11,339 bases of DNA from Methanobacterium sp. GTDB taxonomy: Archaea; Methanobacteriota; Methanobacteria; Methanobacteriales; Methanobacteriaceae. The stretch is from positions 1 through 11,339 of the forward strand of contig PLXT01000082.1 of assembly GCA_003151535.1 (NCBI GenBank). Direction: 5' to 3'. The position numbers and the translations under genes are program-made. Every line of letters begins with the position of its first letter. The stretch's first letter is position 1. The notes under the pieces were generated by a model that saw nothing but the letters and a program-made list of their open reading frames with translations, was not told the DNA's origin and searched no databases. This document shows, in pieces, positions 6,658-11,339 of this stretch.

Positions 6658-7887
6658 TTATTTATCGGCAATTAGTTTATGATACAGGTTTCGTCTGGTT
6701 TCTGTTACTTTATCCAGCGAATAGGTATTCTTCACTGTTTCATACAAGTTATTACTCAGTTGTGTAATTAATTGAGGTTCCTTAACTAGTTTAATAATGA
6801 ATTTAGCCCAGTCTTTGTGATTTTTATGCGTGTCTATCAAAATACCATTACCAGCTGAATCCCAACCACCACCGAATTGGTAGGCATTCTTAAGATCAAT
6901 CTGATAAGGACCAAAATTTTGGGCGATTAGAGCTTTTTTATGGAACCCAGCTTCAACAACCTTGAGTTGACTTTTAACTTGATTAAAAATATTCTCCTCA
7001 ATTGGGGCCAATGATATATCAAACAAATTATAATTAGAAGCATATGTACTAATGGGTTTTGTCCATACTCTACGATATGGTTCATTAGTTACATTTGGGT
7101 AATCCTCATTTTTAAATTTTAATAGGAATTCTTTGTATTCTGGACTAACTATCGCATAGTTGTCTGTAAATATTTTTTCATATTCATACCAAACACTTTC
7201 GTGGGGTTGAATAGGTCTTTGCTTTTGTTCACCAGTTTTTTCATCAATGATTGTCATGGTACCCCTCAAATCAAAACCACATAACACAAATTGAACTTTA
7301 TCCAATAACCCTTCACTTGCAACTCTACCTGCAACACCTTTCAAAGCTTCTAAATCCTTTAAATGTGAACTACCCCCTAAAAAGGCGATTCTAACTCGAT
7401 TGCTGGGTTCTGGGTTAGAAATAAATTGTTTTTCTGTTGCGTCTACAGCATTAGGTAACACATAAACGTTCTTATTATGTTTAGAAATTTCATCAACAAA
7501 AAGTTTAGTCGTGGTTGTAACATTTTTTGCTAGTTTAATATTATTTAGAATTAGTTTATCTAAACCTGTATTTTTTATTAAAAGATATGCAGGGTGATGT
7601 GGCCCAGGAGACCAATAATCATCTAAGTCCATTATACTCACGATATTCAAATTATCTAACCTTTTAAGTAACGCTTCCATATGTTCATATTGACCCAACG
7701 TTCTATGATAATGAATTATATCATATTGTTTAAGCCATTCGTCATTATCCAATTGTGGCTCATAATCTATATCAATATGGAATTCATCAGGATAGTTTTT
7801 TTCTAGATGAATGTGCGGTTTTGTTGACCTAAAAAAACTGACTCCTGTACGATCTGAGGGAACACATAAGACTTTAATTTTTTTCAT
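6658..7887 (-). CDS. GT-B glycosyltransferase (GT4-like)
   Basis: This is a full-length 409-residue GT-B enzyme and the first gene of the leftward unit. The N-terminal Rossmann domain begins MKKIKVLCVPSD, with YDIIHYHR (55-62) and MDLDDYW (86-92). The domain junction is VLPNAVD (143-149). The C-terminal domain opens with FLGGSSHLKDL (169-179), the phosphate-binding loop after the linker. APIEENIFNQVKSQLKVVEAGFHKKALI (294-321) is the nucleotide-binding segment, with K305 and E312 at expected positions. About 60 residues (206-270) between the two look like an insertion absent from minimal GT4 enzymes. No signal peptide or membrane anchor is seen, so it acts in the cytoplasm. Sugar and acceptor are unknown. 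The ATG at 7887 lies downstream of an intrinsic terminator, so the unit needs its own promoter in 7888-7936; none with clear consensus was found. It is followed by 59 bp of spacer. Confidence 0.85.
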   Translation of the reverse strand: MKKIKVLCVPSDRTGVSFFRSTKPHIHLEKNYPDEFHIDIDYEPQLDNDEWLKQYDIIHYHRTLGQYEHMEALLKRLDNLNIVSIMDLDDYWSPGPHHPAYLLIKNTGLDKLILNNIKLAKNVTTTTKLFVDEISKHNKNVYVLPNAVDATEKQFISNPEPSNRVRIAFLGGSSHLKDLEALKGVAGRVASEGLLDKVQFVLCGFDLRGTMTIIDEKTGEQKQRPIQPHESVWYEYEKIFTDNYAIVSPEYKEFLLKFKNEDYPNVTNEPYRRVWTKPISTYASNYNLFDISLAPIEENIFNQVKSQLKVVEAGFHKKALIAQNFGPYQIDLKNAYQFGGGWDSAGNGILIDTHKNHKDWAKFIIKLVKEPQLITQLSNNLYETVKNTYSLDKVTETRRNLYHKLIADK

Positions 7888-7938
7888 ATTTTTTGAAACT
7901 TTGTTTTAATATAATGAGTTATATATTTTTGTAAATAA

Positions 7939-7962
7939 AAAAGGGTCCAAGTGGACCCTTTT
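7939..7962 (-). terminator. Intrinsic terminator, potentially bidirectional
   Basis: Two perfectly complementary 10-base arms (AAAAGGGTCC and GGACCCTTTT) flank a four-base AAGT loop. Read on the minus strand, the hairpin is followed by a T-rich run (TTTTTTATTT), the classic layout of a factor-independent terminator. It lies 19 bp past the stop of the gene at 7981-8562. The A- and T-tracts on both sides would also allow some termination on the plus strand. It separates the small-gene unit from the glycosyltransferase unit. Confidence 0.9.
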
Positions 7963-7980
7963 CATAAAATATTTATTTAA

Positions 7981-8562
7981 TTAATTTACTTTTTTAAGTT
8001 TACCTTCTTTAATTAAAACACCGATAGTTTTTTTAACTGCGTCCTCAGTAACTCTTTTGTTATTATTTTGTACGAAAAATTCTAACAATTTTTCATTTAC
8101 CATACTGTCAACTATTTCTTTTAATTCCTCTTTAGTCACAGTTAAGTACTCTGAATTAGATGGGTATGCTTCATTAATTTGTTTTTTTGGTGAATTTTTA
8201 GGGGTTCTAGGTAAACCCATGGGCTTTTCTGCTAGTTCGGAAACATCATCTAATGTAAATGTATGGTTTGGACTGGCCAATTGTACTATAGGCTTTTCAA
8301 TCATAATTTTTTTAATCGCTTCTGGTAGTCTTGAATTTTTTACTGTTTCAGCTGTATAACCCACTGAGCTGCTACCCATTTGATTCATTGGTCTAGTAAT
8401 ACCTTCAGCTTGCATTCCAGCTACTCCGTCTTCGGTTAAGGCTCTAGGGTCTATGTTTCCTGTTTGAAAGTCACCTGTTTCTACCTTTTTCATTAATTGT
8501 TTAGACGCGTTCAAAATTGCTTTGAGTCTATTCACATCTACTGGTGGTGGTGTGGTATCCAT
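7981..8562 (-). CDS. Unknown phage protein, last gene of the small-gene unit
   Basis: The 193-residue protein starts MDTTPPPVDV and has three visible parts. Residues 9-35 are a polar helix. Residues 36-135 are low in hydrophobics, rich in Gly, Pro, Ser and Asn, and probably extended; they include NSRLPEAIKKIMIEKP (76-91) and FTLDDVSEL. Residues 140-193 are helical and charged (TKEELKEIVDSMV, then VKKTIGVLIKEGKLKKVN). There is no enzymatic motif, signal peptide or membrane segment. A flexible, helix-ended protein in a phage structural neighbourhood could be a scaffold, chaperone or minor virion component (inference only). The start at 8562 is 4 bp from the upstream stop, with an A/T-rich leader. 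A terminator follows the stop. Confidence 0.7.
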   Translation of the reverse strand: MDTTPPPVDVNRLKAILNASKQLMKKVETGDFQTGNIDPRALTEDGVAGMQAEGITRPMNQMGSSSVGYTAETVKNSRLPEAIKKIMIEKPIVQLASPNHTFTLDDVSELAEKPMGLPRTPKNSPKKQINEAYPSNSEYLTVTKEELKEIVDSMVNEKLLEFFVQNNNKRVTEDAVKKTIGVLIKEGKLKKVN

Positions 8563-8566
8563 TTGT

Positions 8567-8992
8567 TTATTTATTAAATTCTACTTTATTCATTACACGT
8601 GACATGGTTCTATCACCTTGTGTATTATATTTTGGTATTGTTACATCTTTATTTGAAACAGGTTGGGCAAAATGTACTTTAGTTGGAAACCAACCACGGA
8701 TTCTATCCAATCTGAATATTTTCCAAGCACCATGTCTTGGGGTTGTTTTTGAACCACCAAAAATTTGAAATGCTCTAATTGCTTTATTACCTGCCTTTGT
8801 TTCAGCAAAATTATACACTTGTATATATCTCTTACTGGGTGTAACAGAAGGTGTTTGATCTGGGTAATCATCATACAATATATTAATATTGTATTTGTTA
8901 TTAATTGCGTCAATAACTTGCTGATCAGATACATTTTCTGTTAAAAGCTGTGCTTCTAATATAACCTCTTCAAATAATTTGTAAAGTTTCAT
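8567..8992 (-). CDS. Unknown protein with SH3/WYL-like core and a capsid-targeting-like N-terminus
   Basis: The 141-residue protein has an amphipathic N-terminus, MKLYKLFEEVILEA. Residues 1-13 end in I-L-E, matching the (I/L)-x-E cleavage rule of the T4 prohead protease. A short helix follows (VSDQQVIDAINNKY). The core (about 35-105) reads NINILYDD, then RYIQVYNFAETKAGNKAIRAFQ, then WKIFRLDRIRGW. This order of strands, with an arginine-rich middle and a W-x-x-F-R-L-D ending, is like the small SH3-type beta barrel of WYL-type domains and resembles phage proteins I remember as uncharacterised. It has no helix-turn-helix, so it is not a typical WYL transcription factor. Virion or prohead placement is inferred from the N-terminus and neighbours. 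The start overlaps the previous stop (TAATG). Confidence 0.72.
   Translation of the reverse strand: MKLYKLFEEVILEAQLLTENVSDQQVIDAINNKYNINILYDDYPDQTPSVTPSKRYIQVYNFAETKAGNKAIRAFQIFGGSKTTPRHGAWKIFRLDRIRGWFPTKVHFAQPVSNKDVTIPKYNTQGDRTMSRVMNKVEFNK
8954..8992 (-). other. Possible capsid-targeting peptide with prohead-protease site
   Basis: The first 13 codons encode MKLYKLFEEVILE, followed by Ala. T4 proteins packaged in the prohead carry a short N-terminal capsid-targeting peptide (MKTYQEFIAEA) that is cut after an (I/L)-x-E triplet. Length, the MK-x-Y start, alternating hydrophobic and acidic residues, and the final I-L-E/A site all agree. This is an analogy and no protease gene is visible in the window. 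Confidence 0.4.
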
Positions 8993-9369
8993 TATATTGT
9001 AACTTGTCCAGAGTTTAATGAAGTATTTGGCATCAAATAGTAACTACTTGGTCCATATCCCCATGTTGCTAGATTATTTGCAAATGCTGGATTACGTCCA
9101 GAACCTTGACCATTTGGAATTAATGCGTTTCCGTTTTGATCCCAATCAGCACCAACGCCATTGTAATTGAATGTATCCAAGAATTGACCACTGCCTTTTC
9201 CGTTATGTGGCGTTACTGAATCAGCTAATGCTCTAGTATGAGTAGCAGTATAGTTATTAGCTGTTTGAAGATTATTATAAGTATTAATTGGAATCAAAGC
9301 ATTCCTTTGAGCAATCGCAGCTACTTCAAGGGCTGATTGCGCTCCATCTGGTAAATGTGGTATTGGCAT
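8992..9369 (-). CDS. Unknown small phage protein, Asn/Gly-rich
   Basis: This 125-residue protein starts MPIPHLPDGAQSALEV. Residues 10-25 could be one helix; the rest is rich in Asn, Gly, Thr and Tyr with little helix propensity. Notable pieces are NYTATHTRALADSV (39-52), GKGSGQFLDTFNYNG (57-71) and GQGSGRNPAFANN (87-99). The two GSG segments suggest a loose internal duplication. There are no cysteines, signal peptide or catalytic motif. The composition fits an extended structural or decoration peptide rather than an enzyme, and similar Asn/Gly-rich small proteins are common near phage virion genes (memory, unverified). The ATG at 9369 is 2 bp from the preceding stop, and the stop overlaps the next ATG. 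Both ends are therefore fixed by tight packing. Confidence 0.7.
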   Translation of the reverse strand: MPIPHLPDGAQSALEVAAIAQRNALIPINTYNNLQTANNYTATHTRALADSVTPHNGKGSGQFLDTFNYNGVGADWDQNGNALIPNGQGSGRNPAFANNLATWGYGPSSYYLMPNTSLNSGQVTI

Positions 9370-9371
9370 AG

Positions 9372-9824
9372 TTAAATAGTTTTTTTATTTTTATTTATGT
9401 ATTCTATTAAATATTTGATTTTTTTAATTTCTTCTTTAATAGATTCATTATAAACTTCTTTGTCATCGATGATTTTTCTACTAACACTACCTTTATTTAT
9501 TTTTGGTAATCCTCCCACAGCTGTGGGGTTAGCGTTATCACGATCTTTTTCATGAGGTTTTATAAATTCATTTTCTCTTCCAGCATTCATACCTGTTTGT
9601 TTGACATTATGAATTGCATCACGATCCGTTTTTAATGTTAATTCAACCCATTTTAAAACATTATCGCCACCTTTAGCATTGAAATCGTTTATATCCTTTT
9701 CTTTACCACTAGTCATTCTTGATTTAGTCATTTTTAAATTATGATATGAAATACTCCCACCCAAAAATTTTTTTAAATGTTCTGGTACAGGGTATACTTT
9801 ATCGACAAGTCTTGAATTAGGCAT
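9372..9824 (-). CDS. Unknown small phage protein with C-terminal helix
   Basis: The protein has 150 residues and is very polar and basic, with many Lys, Asn and Asp. The N-terminus MPNSRLVDKVYPVPEHLKKF is followed by SISYHNLKMTKSRMTSG (24-40). The middle (80-125) looks disordered, with PTAVGGLPKINKGSVSRK at 100-117. The end (127-148) forms a clear amphipathic helix, ESIKEEIKKIKYLIEYINKN, a possible oligomerisation or scaffold-contact segment. There is no recognisable domain. It overlaps the upstream gene by 8 bp (9817-9824), so its start at 9824 is well placed for coupled translation. It is hydrophilic throughout, with no export or membrane signal. A DNA- or capsid-associated role is possible but unsupported by any motif. 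Confidence 0.7.
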   Translation of the reverse strand: MPNSRLVDKVYPVPEHLKKFLGGSISYHNLKMTKSRMTSGKEKDINDFNAKGGDNVLKWVELTLKTDRDAIHNVKQTGMNAGRENEFIKPHEKDRDNANPTAVGGLPKINKGSVSRKIIDDKEVYNESIKEEIKKIKYLIEYINKNKKTI

Positions 9825-10284
9825 TAGTTTCTATTTTTTTTAACACTAGTTGTTTAAGTTTTTCTAACTGTTCTTTTGATAAATCAGCGCCCTCTATTTT
9901 ATCTATTATTTTACCAACAGCATCAGTTATTTTAGGTATAATCTCGTCATACTTAGATTTTTTAACCAAATCTTCCTCAATATTTTTTTCAAATTCTTCT
10001 TTGGTTAACTTTATTCTATTTTCACTCACAGCTTGACCACGGCCACCTGCACCACCTGCGCCGCCATAGCTGTATACTGCGAACCAAGGTATGTCTTGAG
10101 TATATCTAGTTGCTCTATCAGTTGTTGTAGATACCCCTTTTTCATTATCAGAATCATCATTCCAAGGCTGTTGAACTGGACCTGTCTCTACTTCGCTATC
10201 ATTGGTAACGTTTCTGTCGCCACTAATGGGCCCACCATCTGAATCCACCAATTCCTCTATTTTATTTTTTTTCATTATGGGCAT
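9817..10284 (-). CDS. Unknown small phage protein with Gly-rich linker, first gene of its unit
   Basis: The 155-residue protein divides cleanly. Residues 1-65 are acidic and probably disordered (LVDSDGGPISGDRNV at 12-26, then WNDDSDNEKGVSTTTDR at 41-57). IPWFAVYSYGG (65-75) is a hydrophobic strand. AGGAGGRGQ (76-84) is a glycine-rich hinge. Residues 90-152 are charged helices with coiled-coil spacing (LTKEEFEKNIEEDL, IIPKITDAVGKIIDKI, LSKEQLEKLKQLVLKKI). No catalytic motif is seen. Two ATGs are possible, at 10284 (MPIMKK) and 10275 (MKK); neither has a Shine-Dalgarno sequence, and I keep the longer because neighbouring genes also begin Met-Pro. It is the first gene after the divergent spacer, so its promoter should lie in 10285-10396. 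A structural or assembly role is inferred from context. Confidence 0.7.
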   Translation of the reverse strand: MPIMKKNKIEELVDSDGGPISGDRNVTNDSEVETGPVQQPWNDDSDNEKGVSTTTDRATRYTQDIPWFAVYSYGGAGGAGGRGQAVSENRIKLTKEEFEKNIEEDLVKKSKYDEIIPKITDAVGKIIDKIEGADLSKEQLEKLKQLVLKKIETNA

Positions 10285-10299
10285 AAATAATTCTTTTAT

Positions 10300-10307
10300 T
10301 ATAAATA
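10300..10307 (+). promoter_or_regulatory. Candidate T4-type late promoter TATAAATA
   Basis: The octamer is identical to the T4 late-promoter consensus recognised by the gp55 sigma factor. It points toward the structural-type gene at 10397, leaving a leader of roughly 80 bases. In such AT-rich DNA an 8-mer can arise by chance, and no sigma factor gene is visible in the window. Confidence 0.4.
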
Positions 10308-10323
10308 TAATAGAAACACTGAA

Positions 10324-10331
10324 TATTTATT
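10324..10331 (-). promoter_or_regulatory. Candidate late-like promoter AATAAATA (one mismatch)
   Basis: On the minus strand this octamer lies about 40 bases before the start of the gene at 10284, a sensible distance for a promoter of the small-gene unit. The same octamer also occurs at 8568-8575 and 7970-7977, where it makes less sense, so its specificity is low. Confidence 0.25.
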
Positions 10332-10396
10332 ACTAAACCCCTAAAAATGGATTTTATCATTAAAATTCAAAAGAACTAAGTGGGCATCTTTTAATA

Positions 10397-11339
10397 ATGG
10401 GAAACATTAAAAATTTTAATTTCAACAAACTAGATGTAGTCTTATCCAATAGTGATTATTGGGATTTTTACTTAGCTAACGATGAATCTAGTCTTCACGT
10501 AGCCAACGACTGTTTAGCTTCTTATTTCGATTTCAATAACTCTAATATTTTTACTACTGGATCAACATCTGGGATTACAATTTCTAGCTTAACTAGTTGG
10601 ACGGGAGCTACAAACACTGGCTACACATTCAATACAGTTGGGTTAACTGGTATTGATAATGGTCTGGTTACATTTATTAAACAAAGTGGCGATACAACAA
10701 ATTTAGTCTTATTATCAGCTTTAACTGGTACGACTTTATATGTTCCTTCTGGTGATTCAAGACTTCATTTAAATGCCATTACTGGTTCTACTAATCAATT
10801 CATTTACCCTATTAATTTAAATTCAGATTTTACGGGGCAATATGGGCAATTTAATGGCGGCTTCTACCAAGGCTACTATCAATTAGATGGGTCAACATAT
10901 GAAGTTTTACCTACAAGGGTTCCCCAAGCATGGGTTGCTGAATTTTGGTTGAAGAAAGATGATACAATTATTAGCGCTTATACTGGTACTAGGTTAAATG
11001 ATACATACCCAAATAACAAAGGTTTTTTCTTTTATATGGGTACAAGAGCTGAAAACAAGTTCTGGAATGCTTTTGAAGGTGCTGATACTGGTTGTACAAG
11101 CGGTTGTACGGTAGCCAGTGGCTGTACGGATACATTAAGTCCTTGGTGTACTGTCTTAAAAGAAACTGGAGTATTAATTGGGGTTGATGGGATTGGAAAT
11201 ACTGGTGATACCATTACTTTATATCCAAATCAGGTAAACGTAAATACATATGATAATCCATTTCTTTTATATGGTCAAGTAGGTCATAGCAGTAGCGTAA
11301 ATTTTTGTAATAATTGTGGTGGTCCGAGTGGGTTTGGTA
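10397..11339 (+). CDS. Putative virion structural protein, C-terminus cut by window edge
   Basis: An uninterrupted frame runs 314 codons from the ATG at 10397 to the right edge. The N-terminus MGNIKNFNFNKLDVVLSNSD leads into SDYWDFYLAND and a Thr/Ser/Gly-rich beta-type stretch. Residues about 145-215 include GQYGQFNGGFYQGYYQLDG and AWVAEFWLKKDD, the look of a lectin-like or jelly-roll surface domain. GFFFYMGTRAENKFWNAFEG (about 211-230) precedes a cysteine-rich run (C233, C237, C243, C251), with another NFCNNCGG pair at C304 and C307. I recall a similar block, with the FFFYMGTRAENKFW core, in uncharacterised structural proteins of large marine phages, but could not verify it. It is the only gene on the plus strand. 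It has no signal peptide. Baseplate, fibre or neck placement cannot be decided. Confidence 0.75.
   Translation, partial: MGNIKNFNFNKLDVVLSNSDYWDFYLANDESSLHVANDCLASYFDFNNSNIFTTGSTSGITISSLTSWTGATNTGYTFNTVGLTGIDNGLVTFIKQSGDTTNLVLLSALTGTTLYVPSGDSRLHLNAITGSTNQFIYPINLNSDFTGQYGQFNGGFYQGYYQLDGSTYEVLPTRVPQAWVAEFWLKKDDTIISAYTGTRLNDTYPNNKGFFFYMGTRAENKFWNAFEGADTGCTSGCTVASGCTDTLSPWCTVLKETGVLIGVDGIGNTGDTITLYPNQVNVNTYDNPFLLYGQVGHSSSVNFCNNCGGPSGFG
11090..11128 (+). repeat. Cys-Thr micro-repeat within the structural-type protein
   Basis: Three G-C-T triplets (residues 232-234, 236-238, 242-244) are encoded by near-repeats of GGTTGTAC at 4- and 6-residue spacing, and a fourth C-T follows at 251-252. The run could bind a metal or form disulfides. 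It lies in frame and does not disrupt the gene. Confidence 0.6.

Larger units (their letters stand above)
10285..10396. promoter_or_regulatory. Divergent intergenic promoter region
   Basis: This 112-bp, strongly AT-rich spacer lies between two genes pointing away from each other, so it must hold promoters for both. It contains an exact TATAAATA on the plus strand (10300-10307) and an AATAAATA on the minus strand (10324-10331), one base from the T4 late consensus. No strong hairpin or sigma70-type -35/-10 pair was found. Confidence 0.55.

Noticed and set aside
8568..8575. AATAAATA as a late promoter before the gene at 8562
   Set aside because: It is only about 5 bases from the start codon and within the A/T-rich leader typical of these genes, so chance is the better explanation.
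8544..8768. 74-residue plus-strand frame
   Set aside because: It spans the junction of two well-packed minus-strand genes and has no recognisable features.
8641..8934. 97-residue minus-strand frame inside the SH3/WYL-like gene
   Set aside because: It lies entirely within the 8567-8992 gene in another frame. The larger gene has junctions that fit its neighbours and a plausible fold, while this frame has none.
11032..11214. 60-residue minus-strand frame
   Set aside because: It is antisense to the structural-type gene, and its repetitive composition mirrors the Cys-Thr repeat.
1..11339. tRNA genes, CRISPR array, insertion sequence or attachment site
   Set aside because: I saw no cloverleaf-like GGTTCGAATCC-type arms, no regularly spaced repeats with spacers, no transposase and no integrase.

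Overview
The window looks like part of a large, AT-rich tailed-phage genome (dsDNA, probably a myovirus with T4-like features). The case rests on three things: a dUTPase and a GMP-reductase-like enzyme embedded in a run of glycosyltransferase genes; a block of short, tightly packed genes with virion-associated character; and a large Cys/Thr/Gly-rich protein that resembles remembered structural proteins of marine phages. Nearly all start codons lack a Shine-Dalgarno sequence and sit behind A/T-rich leaders. This is a habit of Bacteroidota and their phages, so a Bacteroidota host is the best guess. No tRNA, rRNA, CRISPR, transposon or integrase was seen.

Region 1, positions 1-7887, is one minus-strand transcription unit read from right to left. 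In order of transcription it holds a GT-B glycosyltransferase (7887-6658), a catalytically degenerate HD-domain protein (6598-6020), dUTPase (6036-5461), a GMP-reductase-like protein (5446-4457), a two-domain GT2 glycosyltransferase (4460-2997), a compact GT-B glycosyltransferase (3000-2227), a GT2-like enzyme (2224-1493), a conserved-looking phage protein of unknown function (1491-616), and a sugar-nucleotide epimerase/dehydratase-type SDR that runs off the left edge (616-1). From 6598 leftward the genes overlap or sit within 14 bp of each other, four of the junctions being ATGA, TAATG or longer overlaps. This implies translational coupling and a joint role in sugar modification and nucleotide-pool control.

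Region 2, 7888-7980, is a short spacer with a strong symmetrical intrinsic terminator. It separates region 1 from the next unit.

Region 3, 7981-10284, is a second minus-strand unit of five short genes. Gene ends touch or overlap almost everywhere. None has a certain function. One has an SH3/WYL-like core and an N-terminus resembling the T4 capsid-targeting peptide, so a virion or prohead role is suggested for it.

Region 4, 10285-11339, starts with a 112-bp divergent spacer that carries an exact match to the T4 late-promoter octamer. A plus-strand structural-type gene follows, starts at 10397 and is still open at the right edge.

The most notable items are the phage GMP reductase beside dUTPase, an HD protein that has lost its metal ligands, a five-gene sugar-modification set (four glycosyltransferases plus an SDR), and the capsid-targeting-like peptide.
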